From: Streptomyces sp. CC228A
GTDB taxonomy: Bacteria > Actinomycetota > Actinomycetes > Streptomycetales > Streptomycetaceae
Reading direction: 5' to 3'
NCBI RefSeq assembly: GCF_021390935.1
Contig: NZ_JAJPUI010000010.1
Location: forward strand, 1 to 64,000
Length of the DNA stretch: 64,000 nt
This document shows positions 28,017-35,566 of the stretch, one piece after another. Below the pieces are notes generated by a model. The model searched no databases. It was not told the DNA's origin and saw only the letters and a program-made list of their open reading frames with translations. Positions within the stretch are counted from its first letter, which is position 1; each line of letters starts with the position of its first letter. The position numbers and the translations under genes are program-made.

Positions 28017-28474
28017 CTGACCGCCAAGGAACTTGACTACACGCCGGTGCGGACGGATCCCGACCAGGCACGCACGAAAGCGAAGGAGGTCGCCGCCGCC
28101 TGCTGGAGATGACCGCGATCAAGGGCAAGGTCACCGAGCCGGGCCCGAGTGTCTCGCGCTGCGGCGAGTACGGCGACGATCTGTTCTCCACGTCGCACCC
28201 CTGGTCGGTGTACGGCCTGACCGACGACCAGGTGGACACCGGCATGCAGAACCTGCGCAAGGCGCTCGGCGACAACGGCTGGAAGATCACCAAAGACGGC
28301 AAGGCCCACAGCGCGGGCCGGGACCCCGAGATCCACGCCGAGAACAGGACCGAGCAGTTCGCCTTCCACGTGACCGCTCACAAGGGCGGGGGCAACCAGA
28401 CCATGCTCAACTTCAAGGTCGTCTCGGCGTGCTTCCGCGCGGAATCGGCTTCCGCCCTCGACGGCGAGTACTGA
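28017..28474 (+). pseudogene. 5'-truncated putative lipoprotein gene
   Basis: Two joined frames give a sequence beginning LTAKELDYTPVRTDPDQART and continuing through ALLEMTAIKGKVTEPGPSVS to VVSACFRAESASALDGEY. It resembles the mature part of small Streptomyces lipoproteins. There is no start codon, signal peptide or lipobox: the frame runs back into the 3' end of the previous gene. The internal shift near 28100 is one base in GCCGCCGCC and may be a sequencing error, but the missing 5' end is a real truncation. Confidence 0.55.
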
Positions 28475-28971
28475 CCCGCGCACCCGCACGCACGCCTTCT
28501 TCAGCCGGCAGCAGACCACCGGGACCGAAGCGACCGACACCCTTCACGCGGCCAGCGAGCTCGCCGCCCCTCCGGCAGGACCGCCCGACAGGGCCGGCCT
28601 GCCTCCACCCGCGCCTCCGAAGAACCGCGAGAACCGCATGACCGCCTGAGCCATCGCCACCGGAATCCGGGGCCACGCGCGTCCGCCGACGGCCCCGGAA
28701 CACTCCACGCACCCGAGCCGCCCCGAGACCCCGGGCCGACGGCCGCCCGGTACCCGCCGCCGCCGACCTCGTGCGGACGCACCTCGCACAAACCCCGAGA
28801 ACGCGACATCCCGCCCGATCAATCAGATCGGACGGGATCTCGCGAACTCTTCCTGAACGGACTCAAAAACAGTCGTCTGTCGGGTGTTCACGAGCGCTCG
28901 CCACCTGTGATGCCGTGCCGCTCTGAAGATCCTTCCCCGTGCGCCGAGTGACCGTTCCCCGGCAGCAGGCG
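28475..28971. other. intergenic region holding repeat copy R1
   Basis: No gene. From about 28498 the sequence is a diverged copy of that at 32645-33030 next to tRNA-Ala, including CTTCAGCCGGCAGCAGACCA and, from 28781, the hairpin block. Short ORFs here are relics. Confidence 0.6.
28781..28894. repeat. repeat R1 (tRNA-Ala-flank-like block, copy 1)
   Basis: This block shares with R2 and R3 the hairpin CCCGCCCGATC (28810-28820) / GATCGGACGGG (28826-28836), then GAACTCTTCCTGA and ACTCAAAAACAGTCGTCTGT. It ends GTGTTCACGAG, shared with R2 only. Confidence 0.85.
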
Positions 28972-29580
28972 TCAGCGTGCCGTTCGCCCCGTCGTGTTGT
29001 CTCGCCACTCCCGGCCGATCGATCGCATCAAGGCCGGGTACACCCCCAGGTACCGGAAAGGCTTGATGGCGAGCATGTACAGGGAGCCGAGGCGGCCGTT
29101 GGGCTTCACCAGGACGGCCATCTGGCCGCGATAGCCGCCTTCCCCGTCCGAGACCCAGCCGATGTGCATGACCCCATGCATGGTCTTGTTGGCGTACTCG
29201 GCGGCCCACTCGTCATGCGTCTGGAAGACCGACGTGAAGGGCGCCGCGCTGAGATCGGGGCCCCGCGGGCCCTCGCGCAGATCGTCCGGCAGCCGGTCAC
29301 GCAGCGTCGCCACCCGGCCGCCGACGCCCGAGTCCGGCTTGTCCCAGCCGAGCAGCGCGCCGAGCTTCCAGCGCACCGCGAAAAGGAAGCGGCCCACGGG
29401 GTTGCCGCCGTCCGGACCGCCCTTGCCGTCCGCGATCTGCTGGACCAGGTGGTGCAGGTCGTCCGGGCCGCCCGGCGTCGGCAGCGCCCACACATCCTCA
29501 AGCCGGAAGTCGCCGGCTATCTCGTGGATCCGCCAGGGACGCGACGTGTGGTCGGTTGGGGGAAGGCGCAGTTCGCTCAT
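28972..29580 (-). CDS. DUF2867 family protein
   Basis: A 202-residue protein of the DUF2867 family (SRPBCC-like fold). It has the family's PWRIHEIAGDFRLEDVWALP opening, an RFLFAVRWKLGALLGWD helix and the C-terminal AIKPFRYLGVYPALM. The family has no proven biochemical role; relatives are often fused or adjacent to NAD(P)-binding proteins. It starts at ATG 29580, divergent from a TetR gene with two matching operators between them, so it is almost certainly the TetR target. Confidence 0.85.
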   Translation of the reverse strand: MSELRLPPTDHTSRPWRIHEIAGDFRLEDVWALPTPGGPDDLHHLVQQIADGKGGPDGGNPVGRFLFAVRWKLGALLGWDKPDSGVGGRVATLRDRLPDDLREGPRGPDLSAAPFTSVFQTHDEWAAEYANKTMHGVMHIGWVSDGEGGYRGQMAVLVKPNGRLGSLYMLAIKPFRYLGVYPALMRSIGREWRDNTTGRTAR

Positions 29581-29594
29581 GGGCTGACCCCTGT

Positions 29595-29612
29595 CTATAC
29601 GGCGACGTATAG
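29595..29612. promoter_or_regulatory. TetR operator 1
   Basis: CTATACG-GCGA-CGTATAG, a perfect 7-bp-arm palindrome 15 bases upstream of the DUF2867 start. It shares the core TATACGGCNNCGTATA with operator 2. Confidence 0.8.
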
Positions 29613-29630
29613 ATCGAGCATAGACCCGCC

Positions 29631-29646
29631 TATACGGCTCCGTATA
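29631..29646. promoter_or_regulatory. TetR operator 2
   Basis: TATACG-GCTC-CGTATA, a perfect 6-bp-arm palindrome 35 bases centre-to-centre from operator 1 and 31 bases upstream of the TetR start codon. It is well placed for autoregulation. Confidence 0.8.
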
Positions 29647-29677
29647 CTTGGCGGGGCAATGTGAGGGGAGACACGGT

Positions 29678-30235
29678 ATGGGCGCGATCCGTACGCCGCG
29701 GGACAAGTGGATCGAGGAGGGGCTGCGGGCACTGGCCGTCGGCGGCCCGGAGGCCGTCCGGGTCGAGGCCCTTGCCCAGGCGCTCGGCGTCAGCAAAGGC
29801 GGCTTCTACGGCTACTTCCGCAACCGCGCCGCCCTCCTGGAGGAGATGCTCGAAACCTGGGAGCGCGGGGTCACCGAGGATGTCATCGAACGGATCGAGC
29901 ACGACGGAGGCGACGCCCGCGAGCGGCTCGGGCGTCTCTTCGACTTCGTGGGGTCCGGCGAGGCTCCCGTGACCAGCGCCGGGGTCGAGCTCGCGATCCG
30001 CGACTGGGCCCGGCGCGACGAAGGCGCCGCACGTTGCCTCCGCCGTGCCGACAACCGGCGCATGGACTACCTGCGCGAGCTCTACGGGGCCTTCTGTCCT
30101 GATGAGGACGATGTCGAGGCCCGCTGCCTGATCACCTTCTCACTGCGCATCGGCGACCCCCTCATCGCAGCCGACGACGGCCCGCGCAGCCGCACGGAAG
30201 TCCTCGCCGCGGTCAGGAAGCGGTTGCTGGGCTGA
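29678..30235 (+). CDS. TetR-family regulator
   Basis: A 185-residue TetR repressor. ATG 29678 has GGGGAG upstream. The HTH is in residues about 20-60 (RVEALAQALGVSKGGFYGYFRNRAALL), and the helical ligand domain ends RSRTEVLAAVRKRLLG. It should bind the two TATACG...CGTATA palindromes in the divergent region and control itself and the DUF2867 gene. The ligand is unknown. Confidence 0.92.
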   Translation: MGAIRTPRDKWIEEGLRALAVGGPEAVRVEALAQALGVSKGGFYGYFRNRAALLEEMLETWERGVTEDVIERIEHDGGDARERLGRLFDFVGSGEAPVTSAGVELAIRDWARRDEGAARCLRRADNRRMDYLRELYGAFCPDEDDVEARCLITFSLRIGDPLIAADDGPRSRTEVLAAVRKRLLG

Positions 30236-30766
30236 GCGGAACAAGCCCAGACCCCAACCAGCCCTGCTTTTACCGCAACTTCAGCGGCGGGTGGTGTCGG
30301 GCCGTCCGCCGTCCACGGGAGGCCTACCGGCCCGAGCGGGCGAAGATCGAGGGCCTCAACGGCAGGACCGAGAGCCACGGCATCGACATCTCCGACCCCA
30401 CCAAGCGACTGGCCCGGGGACGGGGCGCGCACACCGTCCTGCTCGCGCTGATGATCTGCAGTATCACTGACAGCAGACCACCGGAGCCCGAGCCACCTCC
30501 CGTACCGGCCCGTTCGGACAACACCTCGCACAGACCCCGGAAACGCGAGATCCCGCCCGATCAATCAGATCGGACGGGATCTCGTGAACTCTTCCTGAGC
30601 GAACTCAAGAACCGTCGTCTGTGGGGTGTTCACGAGTACGCCCGACCAGGCGGGACAGAGGCGGTTGAAGCTCGCTTGCCCATTAGCCGAAGACCGCTTC
30701 CCACTGACGGGGCGGCCGCTCGATATGGAGTGGAGGCGGGGCGGCCACGCAAGGCAGAGTGGGACG
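30236..30766. other. relic region: transposase-like C-terminal fragment and repeat R2
   Basis: Between 30290 and 30480 one rightward frame reads RPERAKIEGLNGRTESHGID and ARGRGAHTVLLALMIC, resembling the C-terminal part of a transposase or plasmid-type protein, with no start and no catalytic part. A shorter, more decayed version of the same end (GRAAQTILLALMIC) precedes R3. Repeat R2 follows. No intact gene is supported. Confidence 0.5.
30523..30636. repeat. repeat R2 (tRNA-Ala-flank-like block, copy 2)
   Basis: The same block as R1 and R3. Here the hairpin is longest: the 16-base arm GAGATCCCGCCCGATC pairs with GATCGGACGGGATCTC around an AATCA loop with one G-T wobble (about 30547-30583). 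Confidence 0.85.
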
Positions 30767-31438
30767 GTGAGTGAACTGTGGGCACATACCCTGACGTGGG
30801 CGGATGTGGATCCGGCTCAGCATCCGTTCGAGATGGACGACGATGCGGCGGAGAAGTTGGCGAGCCTTGTCGCGCCCTTGCTGCCCAACGCTGAGGTGGC
30901 TCGCGAGGATCGCTGGCGTTCGCTGGATCCCGTCACCGAGTTCCTGGCGGGCCGGTACGGCCGATGGGCCTGCGGATGGAACTGGTCCGTCGGCGAGGGT
31001 GACGTCGACGGAGGCGTGGTCGAGGTGTGGTGCTGTTCATCCGACTCCCTGACAACCCCGGATGCGACTGCCCCGCTGGTTGTCGAGGCTCTTCAGGAAT
31101 GGCGTGGTTGGCTGGAGGACTTGGCGGAGCGGTTCGCGGCCCTGGCCCCACCGGATGGCACGCCGGTGTCTTCGGCGGACCTCTGGCACTGGGAGCGGGC
31201 GTGCACGCGCCTGGTCACCGTGGTGGCCGACCGCACCCAGGCCGAGAGCGGGTGGTACGGGCACTGCATGCAAGTCCTCCGATGGTTCCTCGCCTACAAC
31301 GGCATCGACGAGGGCCAGGCCCAGGAGATCGTCGAGAACGCGGTCGGCGGCCGGTTCGGCAGTTGGATCGCACCTGACGTTCCGGTGGTCGACGCAGTGA
31401 GTTCGCGGTTCGCCAGAGGCGTGGGTGGCATCCGATGA
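30767..31438 (+). CDS. unknown protein coupled to a Fic-like gene
   Basis: A 223-residue acidic, Trp-rich protein (WAHTLTWADVD, ACGWNWSVGEGD, LVVEALQEWRGWLEDLAERF). I do not recognise a named family. The GTG at 30767 is chosen as the first start near the onset of good codon use; an ATG at 30725 would add 14 residues. Its stop overlaps the ATG of the Fic-like gene as ATGA, so the two are made together. By analogy with other Fic pairs it could be an inhibitor, target or partner of the Fic protein. Confidence 0.65.
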   Translation: MSELWAHTLTWADVDPAQHPFEMDDDAAEKLASLVAPLLPNAEVAREDRWRSLDPVTEFLAGRYGRWACGWNWSVGEGDVDGGVVEVWCCSSDSLTTPDATAPLVVEALQEWRGWLEDLAERFAALAPPDGTPVSSADLWHWERACTRLVTVVADRTQAESGWYGHCMQVLRWFLAYNGIDEGQAQEIVENAVGGRFGSWIAPDVPVVDAVSSRFARGVGGIR

Positions 31439-32091
31439 CCTCCCGGCCCGGCCGGCCGAAGGACAGCCTTGCCGACTGGCTGCTCCTCCGGCCGGAGATC
31501 TCCTGGCCATCCTGGCGCGGCGCATCCCCTGTCTCTGGAGCACCAGCCAGCGGCGGCTTCCGAAACTTCTTCATGGCAACGCGAGGCGAACGTGACAGCG
31601 AAGGAACGGCGCAGGTCCTGACCGCCCTCGACATGGCCTTCACCGACGCTGAGCAAGGCAGGCCGCTGACCTTCGCCCTCATGGCGAAGTGGCAGCGGGC
31701 TGTGCTGGGCCACGACCGGGTCGGCTTCCGCACGATGCCGGCCTTCGCGAAGGGCGGACGGGAGCGCTACGGTCTTGCACCCGACACGCAGGCGCTGTTC
31801 GAGCACTGTCTGTCCGAGAGCCTTCAACCGGATCTGCCCCTCCCGTCACGTGCTGCCCGGACCTACCTCGACAGCCTCTTCTTCCATCCGTTCGAGGACG
31901 GCAACGCCCGCGCGGCCATGCTGGCGCTGGCCTTCGTCCTGGCCCGCGAAGGCGTCCTCCTCGACCAGATTCACCCGCTGCAGACCACCCGCTGGGCCGA
32001 CGACGCCGAAGGCGCGACCGATCTGGCGGTGCTGCTCGGAATCCTGATCACTGCTGCGGAGCGGCGTCCGTCCCGCGGAAGGCAGTCGTAA
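31435..32091 (+). CDS. Fic-family protein with altered active-site motif
   Basis: A 218-residue Fic/DOC-fold protein. The motif at 151-162 is HPFEDGNARAAM; the canonical form is HxFx(D/E)GNGRxxR. The catalytic His, Phe, Glu/Asp and first Arg are kept, but the second Gly is Ala and the last Arg is missing. A flap-like GFRTMPAFAKGGRERYG precedes it. Fic enzymes transfer AMP or other phosphate-containing groups to proteins. The altered anion-binding loop suggests a different donor or lower activity. It is coupled upstream to an unknown protein, and its TAA touches the start region of the DUF5958 gene. Confidence 0.83.
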   Translation: MTSRPGRPKDSLADWLLLRPEISWPSWRGASPVSGAPASGGFRNFFMATRGERDSEGTAQVLTALDMAFTDAEQGRPLTFALMAKWQRAVLGHDRVGFRTMPAFAKGGRERYGLAPDTQALFEHCLSESLQPDLPLPSRAARTYLDSLFFHPFEDGNARAAMLALAFVLAREGVLLDQIHPLQTTRWADDAEGATDLAVLLGILITAAERRPSRGRQS

Positions 32092-32138
32092 ACGAACGCG
32101 ACGTCCTGCTCAACGAGCTCGCACAGGGGCTGCGCCCG

Positions 32139-32483
32139 ATGTCAGAGGGCGTCGAACGGTTCCACGGCCTCGGCCAGGGAGAGCAGCCCGAGGTGCTGCC
32201 GCTTCTGCGCCATCACTGCATCAAGGCGCGCGCAGTCACCGAGGACGCACCCGAGAGCATCCGCCGCGCCGGGCTGCGACCGACGCATACGCCCGCAGTG
32301 CTGATCTCACGAGGCCGGATCGACGAGCAGCTGGGAAAAATCGCCGGTCTCACGCCTCTGGACGAACGCCGCAAGGCGTTCCGGCTGCTGCTCGCGGTGC
32401 TCACGATCGCCGACGCGCGACGGCGCGAGCGCTTCTGCTGCGGCGGCTGCAGTCACTGGCGGCACAGGCTGTCCGTCGCCTGA
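32139..32483 (+). CDS. DUF5958 family protein, native start codon apparently lost
   Basis: Family similarity begins upstream of this ATG: the frame from 32088 reads V-NERDVLLNELAQGLRP, but its first codon is GTA, not a start. A single G-to-A change (GTG to GTA) would also change an overlapping TGA stop of the Fic-like gene into the present TAA. Translation could begin only at ATG 32139, losing about 17 residues. The rest is intact, with APESIRRAGLRPTHTPAVLI and a closing RRRERFCCGGCSHWRH (possible metal-binding Cys/His). DUF5958 has no assigned role; I treat this as a gene of doubtful function. Confidence 0.65.
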   Translation: MSEGVERFHGLGQGEQPEVLPLLRHHCIKARAVTEDAPESIRRAGLRPTHTPAVLISRGRIDEQLGKIAGLTPLDERRKAFRLLLAVLTIADARRRERFCCGGCSHWRHRLSVA

Positions 32484-33029
32484 CACCCCAGCACCACACT
32501 CTGAAGGCCAGTTCCCCGTCGACGGGTCCCGCGATGATGGCGGGGAACCTGCGCGCCCAGTCCCCGGCCCCACGACGCGACTCGCTCACGGACGGGCCGC
32601 GCAGACCATCCTGCTCGCGCTGATGATCTGCAGCACCAACCTGCACGTCCTCTTCAGCCGGCACCAGACCACCGGAGCCCGAGCACCCACGACCGCTCAT
32701 GAAGTCGCCCCCATTCCCGGGCCTGCCGCACGGCCACCCGACGCGGCCGGCCTGCCCCCACCCAAGGGGCCCGGAGATCGGCACGCCCACCTGCGACCTC
32801 AGCACGACAAGCGGGGATCACGCATGCCCGTCGGCTGCCCAGAACGCCCCAGGCACCCGGACCACCCCGAAACTTCAGGCCGACGACCACCAGGCAACAG
32901 GCCCTGCACCGAACCCGCTCGGACAACACCTCGCACAGGCCCCGGAAACGCCGAAATCCCGCCCGATCAATCAGATCGGACGGGACCTCGTGAACTCTTC
33001 CTGAGCGAACTCAAGAACAGTCGTGTCTG
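32484..33029. other. intergenic region with repeat R3 beside tRNA-Ala
   Basis: No intact gene. It holds the decayed GRAAQTILLALMIC relic (about 32590-32635), a block similar to the R1 flank (CTTCAGCCGGCACCAGACCA from about 32651) and repeat R3. Reading frames entering the tRNA are artefacts. Confidence 0.6.
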
Positions 33030-33030
33030 T
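32928..33030. repeat. repeat R3 ending at the tRNA-Ala 3' end; tRNA terminator
   Basis: CCCGCCCGATC (32958-32968) / GATCGGACGGG (32974-32984) lies about 45 bases beyond the tRNA 3' end in the direction of tRNA transcription, so it can serve as its terminator. Similarity to R1 and R2 stops within a few bases of the tRNA 3' end. Confidence 0.8.
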
Positions 33031-33103
33031 GGACCTGAGGGGATTCGAACCCCTGACCCCCTCGATGCGAACGAGGTGCGCTACCGGACTGCGCCACAGG
33101 CCC
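33030..33103 (-). tRNA. tRNA-Ala (anticodon CGC)
   Basis: On the minus strand GGGCCTG pairs with CAGGTCC, including the G3-U70 wobble that identifies alanine tRNAs. The anticodon loop TTCGCAT gives CGC (codon GCG). The T-arm is GGGG-TTCGAAT-CCCC and the discriminator is A. CCA is not encoded. The repeat R3 and accessory DNA lie directly beyond its 3' end, a typical integration neighbourhood. Confidence 0.95.
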
Positions 33104-33188
33104 TTGCGACGTGTGAAACCTTAGCACCCCGATCAGCGTGCCCGGAAATCCGTTGGGCGGGCGGGCGCGGAGAGGTGGATCACTCCGG

Positions 33189-34271
33189 TCACTCGTTGGC
33201 GGCGCGGGGGCGGTCGTCGTCGGCGTACTGGTCGAAGAGGGGGGTGCGGCTGCGGTCGCGGGGGCGGCGCGGGGGTGTTGCGGACGGGTGGGGGTTCTTG
33301 CGGGTGGCCGGGGGCGGGGTGGGTTCCGCCGGGGAGGAGCGGGCGGCGCTCCAGGTCTCCGGGTCGGTCACGTCGACGCCGCCCGTGGCGCGGGGGGCGA
33401 CGGGGGCAGTGACGTAGGTGGGGAGCGGTACCGGGACGGGGTCCCAGCTGTCGCCGCGCACGGGGCCGCGGTCGCGCTGCTGGTCCACCCACTCCGCGTG
33501 GTCGGTCTGCTCGACCAGGGCGCGCCGGTCGGCCTCCGCCGGGGAGACCGGCGGGGCGGGCTCGCCCGCGGGGGCGGGGGCGGCCTCGTCGTGCGGGGGC
33601 TGCGGGCGGCGGGGCGCCCGGTTGTCGCGCAGCCGCTGCGCGGCGGCCTCGGCGCGGCGCCGGTCCATGACGTACACGAAGCGGCGGCGCTCCTGGCGGC
33701 GGAGGTAGGCGATGTACGCGCTGAGGAGGACGGCGGGGATGCCGGGGGCCCAGAGGAAGGCGAGGCCGCCGACGGCGGCGACGACCGCACCGAGGGTGAA
33801 CGCGAGGAAGAGGACCACGGTGGTGCGGCGGCGGCGTGCCAGCACGCGGGAGCGGCGGGCACGCTCGGCGGCGGTGCGGGACGCCTTGGGGGTCCTGGCG
33901 GGCGACGGGCGGGCGGGCCGGTGCGGCTCGGGCGCGGGGGCCGCCGCCTTGGGGGCGGGCGGCTCCAGGCGGGCTTCCGTGTGGTCCGGGGGCGCGGCGA
34001 AGGCCCGGACGTCGACCGAGTCGAGCTGCTCGGTCAGGGCGTCCGGGTCCGCGTCGGGTTCCCGCCACTCCTCGTCGGTGCCGCGGGCGCGCAGCTCCTT
34101 GGCGTACCGGCGTTCCATCCCCGCCCGTCCGGACAGGAGCCGGATGGCGGTGCTGAAGCGTTCCGTCGGTCGAGCCTCGTTCAGCTCGTCCTGCCTGCGG
34201 AGCCACATCGGCACCAGGTAGGCGGCCCAGGCTCCGACGATGACTGCGTAGATGAGGCCGCTGCTGCTCAC
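33189..34271 (-). CDS. sepX: SepX/GlpR-type actinobacterial membrane division protein
   Basis: A 360-residue protein with a membrane segment at residues about 5-22 (GLIYAVIVGAWAAYLVPMWL), a charged linker, two hydrophobic segments at about 148-190 and a long Pro-rich cytoplasmic tail ending LFDQYADDDRP. This layout and the neighbours (rimJ, mogA, moaC, moeA-like, galU) match the actinobacterial protein known as SepX in Streptomyces, needed for cross-wall and sporulation division, and GlpR in Corynebacterium, the membrane receptor of the gephyrin-like Glp. The product name rests on architecture and synteny. Confidence 0.8.
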   Translation of the reverse strand: MSSSGLIYAVIVGAWAAYLVPMWLRRQDELNEARPTERFSTAIRLLSGRAGMERRYAKELRARGTDEEWREPDADPDALTEQLDSVDVRAFAAPPDHTEARLEPPAPKAAAPAPEPHRPARPSPARTPKASRTAAERARRSRVLARRRRTTVVLFLAFTLGAVVAAVGGLAFLWAPGIPAVLLSAYIAYLRRQERRRFVYVMDRRRAEAAAQRLRDNRAPRRPQPPHDEAAPAPAGEPAPPVSPAEADRRALVEQTDHAEWVDQQRDRGPVRGDSWDPVPVPLPTYVTAPVAPRATGGVDVTDPETWSAARSSPAEPTPPPATRKNPHPSATPPRRPRDRSRTPLFDQYADDDRPRAANE

Positions 34272-34412
34272 GCCTCACACGGTAGAGGTCTTCGCGTGAG
34301 CCCATCGGCCAATTGGGCCGGTGTGTCGCACGATCTGGCTGATATCACTGACATTTTTTGTGATTGTTCGGATCGATTGTGCTCAACGACCGACTTTATT
34401 CGAATACACGTT
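34272..34412. other. AT-rich upstream region of sepX
   Basis: Bases about 34335-34435 are markedly AT-rich for this genome, with runs such as ACATTTTTTGTG and ACGTTTTATTTTG. They lie between the rimJ stop and the sepX start, both leftward, so this probably contains the sepX promoter. I could not match a known sigma consensus. Confidence 0.5.
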
Positions 34413-35036
34413 TTATTTTGCCGGGTGTTGCCGGCGCGCCGTGTGCCAGCGGCGCAGCAGGCCCTCCGGTACTTCCTCCGCCGTCAGCGCGAACACCAGG
34501 TGGTCCCGCCACGCTCCGTCGATGTGCAGGTAGCGGGGGCGCAGCCCCTCCTCGCGGAAACCGAGCTTCTCCACGACCCTGCGGCTCGGCACGTTCTCGG
34601 GCCGGATGCACACCTCGATGCGGTGCAGGCCCAGTGTGCGGAAGCAGTGGTCGACGGCCAGGGCCACCGCCGTCGGCATGACACCGCGCCCGGCGACGTC
34701 CCGGTCCACCCAGTAGCCGACGTGCCCCGAGCACATCGAGCCCCAGGTGATCCCGGCCACGGTGAGCTGGCCGGCCAGCCGCCCCCGGTACTCGATGACG
34801 AAGGGCAGCATGCGGCCCGCGTTCGCCTCCGCGCGCAGGTGGCGGACCATCTGGCGGTACGTGGGCCGCTGCACCGGCGGGGCGCCCGGCGGGGGCGGCG
34901 GGACGGTGGCCTCCCAGGGGCGCAGCCAGTCGCGGTTGCGCTGGTTGACCTCGCGCCACTCCTTCTGGTCGCGCGCCCTTATGGGGCGCAGGACCACGTC
35001 GCCGTCCGCCAGGGTGGCCGGCCAGGCCGGGTTCAT
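34413..35036 (-). CDS. rimJ: RimJ/RimL-type GNAT acetyltransferase
   Basis: A 207-residue GNAT of the ribosomal-protein N-acetyltransferase group, with the N-terminal VVLRPIRARDQKEWREVNQRN opening, the acetyl-CoA loop VAGRGVMPTAVA and the motif IEVCIRPENVPSRRVVEKLG followed by F. Such enzymes acetylate protein N-termini, classically S5, though the target here is not proven. Its ATG overlaps the mogA stop, so it is translationally coupled to the molybdopterin genes. Short for the distance to sepX: a separate promoter follows it. Confidence 0.88.
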   Translation of the reverse strand: MNPAWPATLADGDVVLRPIRARDQKEWREVNQRNRDWLRPWEATVPPPPPGAPPVQRPTYRQMVRHLRAEANAGRMLPFVIEYRGRLAGQLTVAGITWGSMCSGHVGYWVDRDVAGRGVMPTAVALAVDHCFRTLGLHRIEVCIRPENVPSRRVVEKLGFREEGLRPRYLHIDGAWRDHLVFALTAEEVPEGLLRRWHTARRQHPAK

Positions 35037-35566
35037 GACGCCGCCGGCCTCGGATGGTCGCCGCCGCGGAGCTGGTCCACCGCGTGGACCAGCAGCTTGT
35101 CCAGGACGGCGAGGCCGTCGCGCACCCCTCCGGTGGAGCCGGGCAGGTTCACGATCAGGGTGCCGCGTGCGACGCCGGCGAGGCCGCGGGACAGCGCGGC
35201 CGTCGGGACCTTGCCGCGGCCGTGCGCCCGGATGGCCTCGGGGATGCCCGGGATCTCGTGGTCGAGGACGCGGCGGGTCGCCTCGGGGGTGGCGTCCGTC
35301 GGGGAGATGCCGGTGCCGCCGGTGGTGAGGATGACGTCGTAGCCGGCGTCGACACCGGCGCGCAGGGCCGCCTCCACGGGGTCGCCGTCGGGCACGACCT
35401 GCGGGCCGTCGACGGCGAAGCCCAGCGCCCGCAGGCCCTCGGCGAGGATCGGGCCGCCCTTGTCCTCGTACACCCCCGCCGCGGCCCGGTTGGAGGCGGT
35501 GACGACCAGCGCGCTGTAGGGCGCGGTCAGCGCGCCGCCGAGGGCGCCGCCGTCCGCCGCGCTCAC
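35033..35566 (-). CDS. mogA: molybdopterin adenylyltransferase-like protein MogA
   Basis: A 177-residue MoaB/MogA-fold protein that activates molybdopterin by adenylylation. The family motifs are TTGGTGISPTDATPEATR and LIVNLPGSTGGVRDGL. GTG 35566 (VSAADGG) overlaps the moaC stop as GTGA, and its own stop overlaps the rimJ ATG. The chain of overlaps moaC-mogA-rimJ indicates one transcript. If the neighbouring moeA-like gene has a structural role, MogA may still serve genuine cofactor synthesis. Confidence 0.9.
   Translation of the reverse strand: MSAADGGALGGALTAPYSALVVTASNRAAAGVYEDKGGPILAEGLRALGFAVDGPQVVPDGDPVEAALRAGVDAGYDVILTTGGTGISPTDATPEATRRVLDHEIPGIPEAIRAHGRGKVPTAALSRGLAGVARGTLIVNLPGSTGGVRDGLAVLDKLLVHAVDQLRGGDHPRPAAS

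Noticed and set aside
32623..33417. ORF with text GPEGIRTPDP
   Set aside because: It reads through tRNA-Ala; this peptide is a familiar artefact of antisense tRNA sequence.
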